A stretch of 64,000 nucleotides of DNA, from contig CACHEM010000005.1 of the NCBI GenBank assembly GCA_902578845.1, positions 1 to 64,000 on the forward strand. The letters are read 5' to 3'. This DNA is from an uncultured Prochlorococcus sp. (GTDB lineage: Bacteria > Cyanobacteriota > Cyanobacteriia > PCC-6307 > Cyanobiaceae). Of this stretch, positions 36,558 to 46,617 are shown piece by piece. Under the pieces are notes generated by a model. That model was given only the letters and a program-made list of their open reading frames with translations. It had not been told where the DNA came from and ran no database searches. The number at the start of each line of letters is the position of its first letter. The stretch's first letter is position 1. The position numbers and the translations under genes were made by a program.

Positions 36558-36606
36558 GGACACGGCGATTTTCAGTCGCCTGCTCTACCAACTGAGCTAT
36601 CCCGGC
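36534..36606 (-). tRNA. tRNA-Phe (GAA)
   Basis: 73-nt cloverleaf on the minus strand: acceptor GCCGGGA/TCCTGGC with one G-T pair, D arm GCTCAGTTGGTAGAGC, anticodon stem GGCGA/TCGCC around CTGAAAA (GAA anticodon), and T arm with TTCAAAT. CCA is not encoded. Its 3' end is duplicated at 36288-36315. Confidence 0.96.
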
Positions 36607-36697
36607 TCTAATCTATATACTTTAAATTAAGATGTGTAGTTTGTGAAACCCTTTTAATTAAAAATTTTATATCTTCATCAAATATCAAAGAAAACTT

Positions 36698-37927
36698 TTA
36701 TTTTGAGTTAATCGCTAATAAAGCAGTACCAAAAGAAGTGGTCTTATTACATGAAACTATTGGTATATTGATTATTTTTTCTCTTATTTTTCTCCACTGA
36801 GGGTTTTTTGCACCTCCCCCAATAGTAATAATTTTTTCTGGAAGTGAACCTGTTATATTGCCTAGTTTTTCCCATCCTTTCAATTCGATCTTAGCCAGCC
36901 CCTCAAATAATGCATGTAAATAAAGTGAGTCGCTTACTGGTCTAGGACCAAGTATCGGCTCTAAATTAGAATTATTAACAGGAAATCTCTCTCCTTTACT
37001 ATTAAGAGGTAAAAGATCCAAAGAAGTGTTTTTAGATGGATTAATTTGTCGACTGAGTTCCTTTATTTCTAAATCAGAAAAGAACTTAGACAATATACCG
37101 CAACCCGCATTTGATGCTCCTCCACATATCCAATCACCGTTTACTCTATGGATTGTAATACCCTTTTTTTTTATAGGATTATTAATAATTTTTTTAACCA
37201 CAATAGTTGTTCCTAAAACAGTGAGACCATTTTCTTTGCCCAAGTCTGCAGCTATTAAACTTGCATTTGAGTCAGTGGTGCCTGAGATTAATAATAATTT
37301 CTTATTCAAGTTAAATCTCTCTGCTAAATTAAAATTTACTTTTCCAATAATTTTCCCACTTTTTACTATATGAGGTAGGCATTTTAGCCATGAAGTATTG
37401 AAATAGCTTTTTGGCCACGATTCTTTTTTTAGATCCCAACCAAGTTTTAGATTATTTCCTTCTTCTCCATGAGTCCAATCTTTTAAGAACCAACCAGTGA
37501 TCCAATCAGATTGATGACGTAAAAGTATATTTGTACCGTATTTATTTGTTAATTTTAATGCTTTTGCAAGACTACTGTATGGAGTTCGGAGATGGTCTTC
37601 TCTAAAAGTTAAGGATTTAAGAAGGATCTTATTTTCCTTACATGCTTGGTTATAAGGCAGTGCTTCTCCTATAGGCTCGCCTTGCAAATTACATGCTAAT
37701 AAAGTTCCTGAGGTGCCGGAGATAGCCAATTTATTAAGGTTAATTTTTACCTCAATAGGTAAACTAAATAAGAGATTTTCACAAGAATTGATCCAAGAAT
37801 TTGGATTTTTAAAGCTGTGTGAATAAGGTATTGAATTTGAATAAACTAATTCCTTATGAAGATTAATTATTGATATTCTTGCACCACTGGTTCCAAAATC
37901 TAACCCTCCATAAAAATTATCAGGCAT
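36698..37927 (-). CDS. FGGY-family carbohydrate kinase
   Basis: 409 residues of the FGGY sugar-kinase fold. The N-terminal phosphate loop GLDFGTSGARISI, a middle SGTTDSNASLIAADLG, GGASNAGCGILSKFF and the C-terminal IGGGAKNPQWRKI are the family landmarks. Cyanobacterial and plant proteins of this shortened type have been linked to D-ribulose phosphorylation; that substrate is only a suggestion here. Ends close to tRNA-Phe; it starts 12 bp after metK on the same strand. Confidence 0.87.
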   Translation of the reverse strand: MPDNFYGGLDFGTSGARISIINLHKELVYSNSIPYSHSFKNPNSWINSCENLLFSLPIEVKINLNKLAISGTSGTLLACNLQGEPIGEALPYNQACKENKILLKSLTFREDHLRTPYSSLAKALKLTNKYGTNILLRHQSDWITGWFLKDWTHGEEGNNLKLGWDLKKESWPKSYFNTSWLKCLPHIVKSGKIIGKVNFNLAERFNLNKKLLLISGTTDSNASLIAADLGKENGLTVLGTTIVVKKIINNPIKKKGITIHRVNGDWICGGASNAGCGILSKFFSDLEIKELSRQINPSKNTSLDLLPLNSKGERFPVNNSNLEPILGPRPVSDSLYLHALFEGLAKIELKGWEKLGNITGSLPEKIITIGGGAKNPQWRKIREKIINIPIVSCNKTTSFGTALLAINSK

Positions 37928-37938
37928 AGAAAAATATT

Positions 37939-39162
37939 TTATAAAAAGATTTTTGAAGCCTCTGCTAGTTGGGCTGCTTTTTCTTCAACATTTTCCCAAG
38001 GGAGCTCAAGGTCCCTTCTGCCAAAATGACCATAGGATGCAGTCTTTCTAAAAAATTTACCTCCCATTTTTTGGGGTAGATATCTTAAGTTAAATTCTTT
38101 TATTATAGCTGCAGGTCTTAAATCAAAGTACTCTTTAATTAGCTCAGTCAAATTAGCTTGTGAAATAACACCTGTATCAAAAGTTTCCACAAGAATGGAA
38201 ATTGGTTTTGCTACACCAATTGCATAACTTAATTGTACTTCTGCTTTTTTTGCTAAATTTGCCTTAACTATGCTTTTAGCTACATAACGAGCTGCATAAG
38301 CGGCTGATCTATCTACTTTTGTGGGATCTTTACCAGAAAATGCCCCTCCTCCGTGTCTTGCATATCCACCATAAGTATCTACAATAATTTTTCTGCCAGT
38401 TAGCCCCGCATCTCCTTGAGGCCCCCCTACGACAAATTTGCCTGTGGGGTTTACTAAAAATCTTGTTTTGTTAATGTTTGGTTTGATTTCTAAATCTTGA
38501 GTAGCTGGAATTACAACATGCGTCCATAAATCTTCTTTGATTCTTTGACGAATTTCTTCTTCATTTGTTATTCCCTCAATCTCAGGATTATGTTGAGTTG
38601 AAATTAAAATAGTATTAATAGAAACTGGTAAACCTTTTTCGTAATCGATGCTTACTTGAGTTTTACCATCAGGGAGTAGATAATTAAGAGTTTTTTCATG
38701 CCTTACTGTGGCAAGTTGAATGGCTAATCTATGCGCCAAGCTAATCGGTAAGGGCATTAATTCAGGAGTCTCATCGCATGCGTAGCCAAACATTATGCCT
38801 TGGTCACCAGCTCCGGTATTATCTTCCAAATCATCGTTAACTCCTTGTGAAATATCTGGTGATTGCTCGTCAAGCGCTACTAAAACAGCGCAACTATTTG
38901 CGTCAAAACCACCTGCTCTATAGCCTTCATAGCCAATTTCTTTAATTACATTTCTAACAAGTTTTATGTAATCGACCTTTGCTTTTGAAGTTATTTCTCC
39001 AGTAAGTAAACAAAGGCCTGTATTAACAACAGTTTCGCATGCCACTCTGCTTTCTGGATCTTCTGTCAATAAAGCATCTAGGACAGCGTCACTAATTTGA
39101 TCACATATTTTGTCAGGATGACCTTCGGTTACGGATTCAGAAGTGAAAATGAAATCACTCAT
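37939..39162 (-). CDS. metK: S-adenosylmethionine synthetase
   Basis: Makes AdoMet from Met and ATP. 407 residues. Signature sequences: [20 protein letters not shown], the first motif [12 protein letters not shown], and the second motif [19 protein letters not shown]. Located between rps1 and the FGGY kinase, all on the minus strand. No SAM riboswitch-like structure was evident in its 135-bp upstream gap, though I could only inspect it by eye. Confidence 0.98.
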   Translation of the reverse strand: MSDFIFTSESVTEGHPDKICDQISDAVLDALLTEDPESRVACETVVNTGLCLLTGEITSKAKVDYIKLVRNVIKEIGYEGYRAGGFDANSCAVLVALDEQSPDISQGVNDDLEDNTGAGDQGIMFGYACDETPELMPLPISLAHRLAIQLATVRHEKTLNYLLPDGKTQVSIDYEKGLPVSINTILISTQHNPEIEGITNEEEIRQRIKEDLWTHVVIPATQDLEIKPNINKTRFLVNPTGKFVVGGPQGDAGLTGRKIIVDTYGGYARHGGGAFSGKDPTKVDRSAAYAARYVAKSIVKANLAKKAEVQLSYAIGVAKPISILVETFDTGVISQANLTELIKEYFDLRPAAIIKEFNLRYLPQKMGGKFFRKTASYGHFGRRDLELPWENVEEKAAQLAEASKIFL

Positions 39163-39297
39163 ATATAAATAATTATGAAATTAGACTTTATCCTAAATTA
39201 GAATATTGTTACAAATCAATTATTGTAAATTAAAAATATTTTTACAAGAATATTGAGTCTTAAGTTCGGGTATTCGTTCAAAAATAAATAAGTGAAT

Positions 39298-40386
39298 TTA
39301 TACTGTTTCCGCTGAAGCTGAGAGGGCCTCTTGGTTATCGTCAGTTTGCTCAAATAACATTTGTTTGTATTTCGCAGCCATTTCTTCTGCTTTACTGAAG
39401 ACTTTTTGAGGGTCAGTTAGCATATCGCCTGGTTCAGGTTCAAGTGCTTTAGTAGATAGTGAAATTCGCCCCCTTTCCGAATCAAGGTCAATTATCATGA
39501 CCTTCATTTGGTCATTTACATTTAAAATATTATGAGGAGTTTCAATATGTTCATGACTAATCTCAGAAATGTGCAGTAATCCACTAACTCCACCAATATC
39601 AATAAAGGCTCCATAAGGTTTAATACCTTTTACAGAACCAACAACAACTTCGCCTACCTCAAGTCGGTTCATTTTTTTCTCAACCAAAGCTCTTCTATGA
39701 CTAAGTACTAGTCTATTTCTCTCTTCATCAACTTCAAGAAATTTTAGAGGTAAATATTCACCTTCCAAATCATCTTTAATTTTTCGAGCACTTATATGAG
39801 AGCCTGGGATAAAACCTCTCAAGCCTTCTACCCTAACAAGAGCTCCGCCTCTATTTGTTGCAAAAACTTCAGAAAATATAGTTGCATCTTCTTTTTGGAG
39901 TTGCCTAACCCTTTCCCATGCTCTTTGATATTCAATTCTTCTTATTGAGAGGGCTAATTGGCCATCTTCATTTTCTTCGCTCATTATGAAAAATTCTCTA
40001 CTTTCTGAAGGTTGTAAAACTTCATTAAGTCCTTCAACTCTATTTATAGAAACCTCCTGAACAGGCATAAAAGCAGCTGTTTTTGCCCCTATGTCTATCA
40101 TGGCTCCTTTGGGCTCTAAAGCAAAAACGGTACCTTTAACTAGATCGCCTGGTTTGAAATTATAGTCATACTTACCCAAAAGAGATGCAAATTCTTCTTG
40201 CGTGAATCCTGCATTGTCAAAATCCGTATTTGTTCTGCTAGAGGAAGAATCTGCTGATGGAATATCATTTTGGAATGATAAATCTTCCTCATTTTGAGAT
40301 GCTGAATTATTATCTAACTCAGACGAATTTTTAATTTCTTGTTCCTCAGAAAGTTCTTTAATGATTTGAGAAGAATCTTCGTTCAT
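39298..40386 (-). CDS. rps1: 30S ribosomal protein S1
   Basis: 362 residues with an acidic, Ser-rich N-terminal tail (about 1-75) and three S1 RNA-binding domains: FKPGDLVKGTVFALEPKGAM; the middle domain with GALVRVEGLRGFIPGSHIS; and GEVVVGSVKGIKPYGAF with GGVSGLLHISEISHEHI. A three-domain S1 is normal for cyanobacteria. It binds mRNA at the 30S platform. Next to nrdR (108 bp upstream) and metK downstream. Confidence 0.96.
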   Translation of the reverse strand: MNEDSSQIIKELSEEQEIKNSSELDNNSASQNEEDLSFQNDIPSADSSSSRTNTDFDNAGFTQEEFASLLGKYDYNFKPGDLVKGTVFALEPKGAMIDIGAKTAAFMPVQEVSINRVEGLNEVLQPSESREFFIMSEENEDGQLALSIRRIEYQRAWERVRQLQKEDATIFSEVFATNRGGALVRVEGLRGFIPGSHISARKIKDDLEGEYLPLKFLEVDEERNRLVLSHRRALVEKKMNRLEVGEVVVGSVKGIKPYGAFIDIGGVSGLLHISEISHEHIETPHNILNVNDQMKVMIIDLDSERGRISLSTKALEPEPGDMLTDPQKVFSKAEEMAAKYKQMLFEQTDDNQEALSASAETV

Positions 40387-40494
40387 TTGTTGTATCGCAG
40401 ACTACCTAAGGTAGTTAGAAAGGGATGCTACTAGCCTGCAAACCAATAGCATAAGCATTTGTGATATGTATTCTACACTTTAAGATGCTGAATT

Positions 40495-40974
40495 TTATGA
40501 AATTGAAGCTAATTGGTTTTTTGAACTTCCTTTTAAAGATTCAAGAGTAGAAATAAAATCTTTCACCCCATTAAATTTTCTATAAACTGAGGCGTATCTT
40601 ATGTAGGCGACTTCGTTTTCTTTCCTAAGATTTTTAAGTATTAATTCTCCGATTTGTGAAGATTTAATATCTTTATTTGAGTCTTGAACGATTTGTGATT
40701 CAATTCCATCTACGAAATTAATAATAGCTTCTCTACTGAAGTTAGTCTTTTCGCAAGCTCTTGATATACCAGTAAATAATTTTTGTTTATCAAATAATTC
40801 TCTGCTACCATCTTTTTTTATCACTGAAACTGGCATTGATTCCACTCTTTCATAAGTTGTAAATCTAAAGCTGCAATTTAAGCATTCTCTTCTTCTACGA
40901 ACACTTTTACCACTATCGGCAGATCTTGATTCCAAAACTCTGCTATCTGTGTTTTGACAGGTTGGACACTGCAT
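40495..40974 (-). CDS. nrdR: Transcriptional repressor NrdR
   Basis: 159 residues from the ATG at 40974, which gives the family start [18 protein letters not shown]. An ATG eight codons upstream is less likely. The zinc ribbon (Cys pairs CPTC and CLNC, with [17 protein letters not shown]) is followed by an ATP-cone ([27 protein letters not shown]). NrdR senses dATP/ATP and represses ribonucleotide reductase genes. The target nrd genes are not in the window. Confidence 0.96.
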   Translation of the reverse strand: MQCPTCQNTDSRVLESRSADSGKSVRRRRECLNCSFRFTTYERVESMPVSVIKKDGSRELFDKQKLFTGISRACEKTNFSREAIINFVDGIESQIVQDSNKDIKSSQIGELILKNLRKENEVAYIRYASVYRKFNGVKDFISTLESLKGSSKNQLASIS

Positions 40975-41034
40975 GTGGTGAAAAAAGCTGCACTTCAACT
41001 CTAATAGTAGAGTAATATTTTAATTATGAAAAGT

Positions 41035-41065
41035 AAAAAACCTCTTGTTAAAGAGGTTTTTTTTT
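41035..41065. terminator. Bidirectional intrinsic terminator
   Basis: Run of A, stem CCTCTT/AAGAGG with loop GTTA, extended by flanking A-T pairs to an AACCTCTT/AAGAGGTT stem, then nine T. Works on either strand; on the minus strand it ends the psbB-psbT transcript just after psbT and before nrdR. Confidence 0.85.
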
Positions 41066-41071
41066 CTTAGT

Positions 41072-41170
41072 TCATTTTCTATCAAATTTAGGCGGGTCTC
41101 TAAAGGCGACAGCAAAGAATAAAGTGACAACTGCGAGAGTTAGGATAAGAACGTAAGCGAAAGCTTCCAT
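41072..41170 (-). CDS. psbT: Photosystem II protein PsbT
   Basis: 32 residues, hand-translated: starts [20 protein letters not shown] and ends [11 protein letters not shown]. The MExxxYxLxLxxxxxxLFFAxxFRxPPK pattern is the PsbT signature. One membrane span, helps the PSII dimer interface. Lies 24 bp after psbB, the classic psbB-psbT order. Confidence 0.98.
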   Translation of the reverse strand: MEAFAYVLILTLAVVTLFFAVAFRDPPKFDRK

Positions 41171-41193
41171 AAGATTAAATAATAAAGTTTAGT

Positions 41194-42717
41194 TTAAACC
41201 CTTCCTGGGATTCTTCTTGTGGTTTCGTCACCAAGCTTCTTGAATAAACCAAATTCAACTTGGTCGCCAATCTCAGCATCAATACCAGCAAAGGAATTTC
41301 TGTAAAGAGTTCTTGAAGCGTGCCACCAGTGGCCAAATAAGAATAGCAATCCGAAACATAAATGTGCATATGTAAACCACGCTCTTGGAGAGCTTCGGAA
41401 TACACCGTCAGATTTATATGTCTCTCTGTCGAACTTGAATGCTTCACCAAGTTGAGCCTTTCTAGCTAATCTTTTAACGACTGCAGGATCAGTAAATGTT
41501 TGACCATTAAGATCTCCTCCATAAATAGTTGCAGTAATTCCAGTCTGTTCAAATGAATACTTTGCTTCAGCTCGTCTAAATGGAATATCTGCTCTTACAT
41601 TGCCTTCTTTGTCTTCAAGGATGACAGGAAAGTTTTCAAAGAAATTAGGTATTCTTCTAACTTCTAATTCGTTACCTTCTTTATCTTGAAAAGCAATATG
41701 ACCTTGCCAACCAGTTGGTAAACCATCGCCATTAACGAGAGCTCCAACTCTGAATAGACCACCTTTTGCAGGACTATTCCCAACGTAATCGTAGAAGGCT
41801 AGTTTCTCTGGAATCGATGCATATGCCTCTTCTTTAGTGGCACCATCGTCTAAGGCAGCTTGAACCCTTCTATTAATTTCAGTTTTGAAATAGCCGGAAT
41901 CCCATTGATATCTGGTAGGACCAAATAATTCTACTGGAGTTGTCGCTGAACCGTACCACATTGTTCCAGCAACAACGAAAGAAACAAATAAAACAGCAGC
42001 TAAAGCACTAGCTAGAACTCCTTCAAGACTTCCAAGCTTTAATGCTCTATAAAGTCTTTCTCCAGGTCTATTGGTAATGTGAAAAATTCCCCCAATAATA
42101 CCCATAAGTCCAGCAGCAATATGATTTGCAACAATTCCTCCTGGATTAAAGGGGTTAAATCCTTCTACTCCCCAAGAAGGAGATACTGGCTCTACATGAC
42201 CAGTTAAACCATAAGGATCAGAAACCCAAATGCCCACATTTGCACAATGAAAAGCACCAAAACCAAAACATGTAAGTCCAGCTAGGAGAAGGTGAATTCC
42301 GAATATTCTTGGCAAATCAAGAGCAGGCTCTCCAGTTCTTGAATCTTCCCAAAGATCCAAATCCCAGTATGTCCAGTGCCAAATGGAGGCCAACATCAAT
42401 AGTCCACTAAATACTATGTGTGCTGCTGCAACACCTTCAAAACTCCAGAATCCAGGATCAACACCTGTAGCACCCGTAATATCCCATCCGTTCCAACTAC
42501 TTGTGATACCAAGTCTTGCCATGAAAGGCATAACGTACATCCCCTGTCTCCACATTGGATTGAGAACAGCATCAGAAGGATCAAAAATGGCTAATTCATA
42601 TAGAGCCATAGAACCGGCCCAGCCGGCTAATAATGCAGTATGCATAAGATGCACAGCGAGTAGTCGACCTGGGTCATTAATAACTACCGTGTGAACTCGA
42701 TACCAAGGCAATCCCAT
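41194..42717 (-). CDS. psbB: Photosystem II CP47 antenna protein
   Basis: 507-residue chlorophyll-binding inner antenna protein with six membrane spans. Recognisable segments: [18 protein letters not shown] at the N-terminus, [41 protein letters not shown] and the C-terminal [21 protein letters not shown]. Near-canonical length. Followed by psbT and a strong terminator. Divergent from the ferredoxin gene, with a 223-bp gap between the two that likely carries both promoters. Confidence 0.98.
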   Translation of the reverse strand: MGLPWYRVHTVVINDPGRLLAVHLMHTALLAGWAGSMALYELAIFDPSDAVLNPMWRQGMYVMPFMARLGITSSWNGWDITGATGVDPGFWSFEGVAAAHIVFSGLLMLASIWHWTYWDLDLWEDSRTGEPALDLPRIFGIHLLLAGLTCFGFGAFHCANVGIWVSDPYGLTGHVEPVSPSWGVEGFNPFNPGGIVANHIAAGLMGIIGGIFHITNRPGERLYRALKLGSLEGVLASALAAVLFVSFVVAGTMWYGSATTPVELFGPTRYQWDSGYFKTEINRRVQAALDDGATKEEAYASIPEKLAFYDYVGNSPAKGGLFRVGALVNGDGLPTGWQGHIAFQDKEGNELEVRRIPNFFENFPVILEDKEGNVRADIPFRRAEAKYSFEQTGITATIYGGDLNGQTFTDPAVVKRLARKAQLGEAFKFDRETYKSDGVFRSSPRAWFTYAHLCFGLLFLFGHWWHASRTLYRNSFAGIDAEIGDQVEFGLFKKLGDETTRRIPGRV

Positions 42718-42940
42718 CGGTTAATTTCTAGTAACTATGCTGAATAAACAGCTAAACATCACGATAGTAAGGGTTTTTTAGTCTTTGAGGGATTTTTGTA
42801 AATAAATTTATTTTCTTGCAAAAATTGGGCAAATCAATTTGCAGGACTTAGTTTTCAAGGAATTTTTAGCAAAAAATTGTTAATATTTTGGTCACAATTC
42901 TCAAAGTAAAACGCCAAAATAAGAAAAATAACTTAAAAAA

Positions 42941-43303
42941 ATGGCAACTATTAGATTTATCCGTGAGGATTTAGAAGTTCAATGTAATCCTGGAGAAAAT
43001 TTAAGGGAATTGGTAATGAAAGAAAACTTACAACTTTATGGATTAAAAGGTATTTTAGGAAATTGCGGAGGGGCAGGACAATGCAGTACTTGCTTTATTT
43101 CAGTTGAAGGAGGAAACAAGAGTTCTTTAAGTCCTCTTACATCTGTTGAAGAAGAAAAACTCAAAAATAGGCCAGAAAATTGGCGACTTGCTTGCCAAAC
43201 ATTAATAAAATCCTCTGCAGTAATTTTAACAAAACCACAATCCCCCCCCTCAAATTTGGAAGAATTAAAAAAAATCAGTGAAAATAAAAAATTACCTCGT
43301 TGA
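42941..43303 (+). CDS. [2Fe-2S] ferredoxin
   Basis: 120 residues. The ferredoxin fold has Cys spacing CGGAGQCSTC (CX5CX2C) around residues 46-55 and a later ACQT, which is closer to the adrenodoxin-like spacing than to plant-type PetF (CX4CX2C). C-terminal tail TKPQSPPSNLEELKK is encoded across an 8-C run (43242-43249), so slippage would change only the last residues. Its redox partner is unknown. Lies between psbB and psbM. Confidence 0.88.
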   Translation: MATIRFIREDLEVQCNPGENLRELVMKENLQLYGLKGILGNCGGAGQCSTCFISVEGGNKSSLSPLTSVEEEKLKNRPENWRLACQTLIKSSAVILTKPQSPPSNLEELKKISENKKLPR

Positions 43304-43408
43304 ATTGTTTAAGACTGTTAATCAGTTTATAAAATTTGTTTATTTTTCCACTTTATTCCAAGTTATATGTCTATAGTCTTATTACTAAACATAGATCTAT
43401 CTTATTAA

Positions 43409-43561
43409 ATGGAAACAACTAACTTTGGATTCGTAGCTAGTCTTTTATTTGTAGGGGTGCCAACAATATTCCTTATTGGTTTATTTATCTCTACCCAGGA
43501 TGGAGAAAAATCAAGCTTTTACTCTGACTCCAGTAAAGGTAGGCTTGGTCCAAAACGCTAA
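43409..43561 (+). CDS. psbM: Photosystem II protein PsbM
   Basis: 50 residues, hand-translated: METTNFGFVASLLFVGVPTI, then FLIGLFISTQDGEKSS, with the PsbM hallmark FLIxLFxxT. The N-terminal 34 residues match the usual length; about 16 extra hydrophilic residues follow, as in other marine picocyanobacteria. One membrane span at the PSII dimer interface. Followed 11 bp later by prmC. Confidence 0.93.
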   Translation: METTNFGFVASLLFVGVPTIFLIGLFISTQDGEKSSFYSDSSKGRLGPKR

Positions 43562-43572
43562 TGCTTTTATAA

Positions 43573-44442
43573 ATGCTTGGCATTTCAGTAGAAGATTTTT
43601 TATTTTGGAAACAAAAGCAACTTTCTAAGGGAGGCGATCAACAAACTTTTGATGTTTTACTTGACTGCATGGGCGGTGTATCGAGTAGTAATATAAATTT
43701 GATAACAAAAAATCCATATGGAATCTTACATTTAAAAAAAAACTTAGAATTTTTGGAATCACTTTGGGACGATCACTTATTGAGATCTTGTCCTATTCAA
43801 TACCTTTGTGGGATAACTTTTTGGAGAGACTTAAAATTAAAAGTTACAAACAAAGTACTTATTCCTAGACCAGAAACAGAGCTCATAGTAGATATTGTCT
43901 TCAATATATTTCGAAGGAAGTCAGAGAAATTATTTTTTGCTGAATTAGGAACTGGATCAGGCGCTATAAGTATTGCGTTGGCATTGGCTTATCCATTGAG
44001 CCACGGAGTGGCAACTGATATAGATCAAGACGCATTAGAAATAGCTACTAAAAATTATATAAATTCTTCCAAACAATCAAATTTACATTTTTATTGTGGA
44101 AATTGGTGGTCACCTCTTGAAAATTTTAAAGGAAAAATAGACCTTGCTATTTCAAACCCGCCATATATTCCTAAAGATACTTATGAAAAATTACCCAAAG
44201 AAGTTAAAAATTTCGAACCTCAAGTTGCTTTATTAGGCGGCGAAGATGGTTTAAAACACATTAGGGAAATAATACAAAAAGCACCATTATTTTTAAAAGA
44301 GAAGGGCTGGCTAATTTTAGAGAATCATTTTGATCAAGGAGAAAAAGTAAAACAACTTCTTATTAAAAATAAATTTACATCAATAGAAATTGTGAAAGAT
44401 CTTTCAGGTATTGGTAGGTTTACCATTGGAAGATATAAATAA
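43573..44442 (+). CDS. prmC: Peptide chain release factor glutamine N5-methyltransferase
   Basis: 289 residues. N-terminal helical domain (about 1-100) and a class I methyltransferase domain with the SAM loop AELGTGSGAISIALA and the catalytic NPPYIP (about 194-199), which methylates the GGQ glutamine of release factors RF1/RF2. LLGGEDGLKHIREII is also family-typical. Lies between psbM and the tsaC-like gene on the same strand. Confidence 0.94.
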   Translation: MLGISVEDFLFWKQKQLSKGGDQQTFDVLLDCMGGVSSSNINLITKNPYGILHLKKNLEFLESLWDDHLLRSCPIQYLCGITFWRDLKLKVTNKVLIPRPETELIVDIVFNIFRRKSEKLFFAELGTGSGAISIALALAYPLSHGVATDIDQDALEIATKNYINSSKQSNLHFYCGNWWSPLENFKGKIDLAISNPPYIPKDTYEKLPKEVKNFEPQVALLGGEDGLKHIREIIQKAPLFLKEKGWLILENHFDQGEKVKQLLIKNKFTSIEIVKDLSGIGRFTIGRYK

Positions 44443-44465
44443 ATTATTAGAGGTTAATAATTTAA

Positions 44466-45047
44466 ATGAATTTAGTAGACTGCAAATCAGCTTTGAAGAC
44501 TCTTAAAAGTGGTTTACCTATAATTTTCCCAACTGACACATTACCTGCGATTGGATGCTTGCCACAATTTTCAAATATTATTTATGAGTTTAAAAAAAGA
44601 GATAGAGATAAACCCTTAATTCTTATGGGATCAGAATATAAACAATTAATTGATTATGTTCACGAATCAGCTAAAGAAGATTATGAAAATGTAGCTTCAA
44701 AATATTGGCCAGGAGCTCTGACGATGGTTATTCCTGCTTCCGAAAAACAGACTACAATCCTCACAAGCAATGATCTTACTCTTGGGTTGAGGATTCCAAA
44801 TTCATATATGGCTCAATCTCTCATGAGAGAAACAGGCCCATTGTTAACTTCAAGTGCAAATATTTCAGGCTTTAAAGGATCAACTACAGTTGAAGGTATT
44901 GCTTTAGATTTCCCTTCTGTTAAAATTTTGGGTCCTGTCCCCTGGGAAAGAAGAAGTGGAAAAGCTAGTACTATTATATTTTGGAAGAAAAGTGGAGACT
45001 GGAGATTGATTAGAGAAGGAGAAGTTTTAGTTAGGGAATTGTATTAA
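44466..45047 (+). CDS. tsaC: TsaC/YrdC/Sua5 domain protein
   Basis: 193 residues. YrdC domain with FPTDTLPAIGCLP, the basic KKRDRDKPLIL, WPGALTMVIP and TSSANISGFKG, the binding site for threonylcarbamoyl-AMP formation in tRNA t6A-37 synthesis. Length fits TsaC rather than the longer Sua5. ATG of the small membrane gene overlaps its stop (TAATG), indicating coupling. Starts 23 bp after prmC. Confidence 0.9.
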   Translation: MNLVDCKSALKTLKSGLPIIFPTDTLPAIGCLPQFSNIIYEFKKRDRDKPLILMGSEYKQLIDYVHESAKEDYENVASKYWPGALTMVIPASEKQTTILTSNDLTLGLRIPNSYMAQSLMRETGPLLTSSANISGFKGSTTVEGIALDFPSVKILGPVPWERRSGKASTIIFWKKSGDWRLIREGEVLVRELY

Positions 45048-45214
45048 TGTTTTTATTATTATTTTTTGTTTTATTAATTCAATTTTTTACTTATTGGATA
45101 TTTGAACCTTTTGCATCTTTTTTAGAGTATGTTCTCGAAATAAGATTGTTTCCTATTATTGCTCTGATAGGTTTAGTCTTTTTATTTTCAGCAAAGAATA
45201 TTGAACATAATTAA
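45047..45214 (+). CDS. Tiny two-helix membrane protein
   Basis: 55 residues, hand-translated: MFLLLFFVLLIQFFTYWIFE, then an EYVLEIRLFPIIALIGLVFL segment, ending SAKNIEHN. Two hydrophobic spans with a short acidic turn. The ATG shares an A with the tsaC stop (TAATG), strongly suggesting a translated coupled gene. No family is recognised. Ends 11 bp before the convergent tRNA-Thr. Confidence 0.6.
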   Translation: MFLLLFFVLLIQFFTYWIFEPFASFLEYVLEIRLFPIIALIGLVFLFSAKNIEHN

Positions 45215-45225
45215 ATAAATCAAAA

Positions 45226-45297
45226 TGCCGGCTAACAGATTTGAACTGATGACCTTCGCTTTACAAAAGCGCTGCTCTACCGCTGAGCTAAGCCGGC
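45226..45297 (-). tRNA. tRNA-Thr (TGT)
   Basis: 72 nt on the minus strand: acceptor GCCGGCT/AGCCGGC, D arm GCTCAGCGGTAGAGC, anticodon loop TTTGTAA (TGT anticodon) and T arm with TTCAAAT. CCA not encoded. Sits between the tiny membrane gene and minE. Confidence 0.94.
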
Positions 45298-45362
45298 AAT
45301 TTCTTAATCTTACAATTAGAGAGGGTCAATAATCAGTATTTTTTTAGCTTTTTTTAAATTTA

Positions 45363-45689
45363 TTACTTTTTGATATCTTTATTAGCTTTATCAGTTTTTT
45401 TGAATTTTATTTCTCCTGAAATAGTTCTTTTGATTGGTAAATTGGCAACTAATGCAGTCATTCTATCCTCAGTCTCTAAACTTACGGCTACCTCATCAAA
45501 ATCAATTTCAACATATTTAGCAACAACATCAAGAATCTCTTTTCTCATTTTATCTAAGAGATCAGTTGTTAAAGAACTCATATCAACTCTGTCATGAGCG
45601 AGTACAAGCTGTAATCTTTCTCTAGCTGTATTTGCGCTAGAAGTTTCTCTGCCAAGTAATTTATTTATAAGATCTCTGAGAGTCATCAT
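45363..45689 (-). CDS. minE: Cell division topological specificity factor MinE
   Basis: 108 residues. N-terminal anti-MinCD region ([19 protein letters not shown]) and C-terminal topological domain ([21 protein letters not shown]). Drives MinD off the membrane so the Min system marks mid-cell. Directly follows minD (1-bp gap), the end of the min operon. Confidence 0.97.
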   Translation of the reverse strand: MMTLRDLINKLLGRETSSANTARERLQLVLAHDRVDMSSLTTDLLDKMRKEILDVVAKYVEIDFDEVAVSLETEDRMTALVANLPIKRTISGEIKFKKTDKANKDIKK

Positions 45690-45690
45690 T

Positions 45691-46506
45691 TTAAAAAACC
45701 TTTGTTTGCATTAATCTCATGAATTTATCTTTAAGACTTTTGCCTTCTTTTTGGGGATCGATAATTGGTACATCTTTATTTGTAAGTCTTTGAGAAACAT
45801 TCAAATAACACTTTTTTGCAGGAGATCTACCATCTGAAAGTGTCAGTGGCTCTCCTCTATTTGTACTTATTATTACCTGTTCATCTTCTAAAACAATACC
45901 TAGTAAAGGCAAAGAAAGGATGCCTTGAACATCTTCGATGGATAACATTTCTTGACTAGCCATCATATTAGGGCGAACTCTATTGATTACGAGTTGGATA
46001 GGCTCAATATCTGAAGTATTAAGAATCCCTATTACTCTATCCGCATCCCGCACTGCGGATAATTCTGGGTTAGTAACAACAATAGCTTCGTTGCAGGCTG
46101 CAAGAGCATTTTTAAAGCCATCTTCTACTCCAGCGGGACAATCTACTAAGACAAAATCAAAGTTCTCACTAAGTAGCTCACTAATTTTTTTCATATCTTC
46201 TGACTTCATCCAATCCAACATCCTTGGATCTCCAGCAGGTAGAAGCGCAAGATTAGGTTCCTTTTTGTGTCTAACCAATGCTTGGTCGAGACGACAATTC
46301 TTGTCTAGAACATCTTGAGCCGTATAAATAATGCGATTTTCTAATCCTAGAAGAAGATCTAAATTTCTTAAGCCAAAATCAGCATCTAATACAGCAGTCG
46401 TTGCTCCGCTATTAGCAAGTGCTATGCCTAGGTTTGCAGTTAAAGTTGTTTTACCAACCCCTCCTTTGCCTGAACAAATTAATATTGTGCGAGTATTCTT
46501 CCCCAC
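45691..46506 (-). CDS. minD: Septum site-determining ATPase MinD
   Basis: 271-residue deviant-Walker ATPase: [17 protein letters not shown] at about 11-27 (Walker A with the signature Lys), [23 protein letters not shown], and a C-terminal amphipathic helix ([14 protein letters not shown]) for membrane binding. Acts with MinC and MinE in division-site placement. 111 bp after minC. Confidence 0.97.
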   Translation of the reverse strand: MGKNTRTILICSGKGGVGKTTLTANLGIALANSGATTAVLDADFGLRNLDLLLGLENRIIYTAQDVLDKNCRLDQALVRHKKEPNLALLPAGDPRMLDWMKSEDMKKISELLSENFDFVLVDCPAGVEDGFKNALAACNEAIVVTNPELSAVRDADRVIGILNTSDIEPIQLVINRVRPNMMASQEMLSIEDVQGILSLPLLGIVLEDEQVIISTNRGEPLTLSDGRSPAKKCYLNVSQRLTNKDVPIIDPQKEGKSLKDKFMRLMQTKVF

Positions 46507-46617
46507 GTTTTTAATAATTTTACAAATAATAAAGCCACTTGCTTAAAGTTAAATATTTTAAAGGTTAAGTAATTCTTAAATTTATCTAGTTTGAATTAAT
46601 TTATTGCAAATTATTGA

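Noticed and set aside
39163..39297. SAM riboswitch before metK
   Set aside because: No obvious conserved SAM-riboswitch stems or pseudoknot in the gap by eye; AT-rich sequence only.
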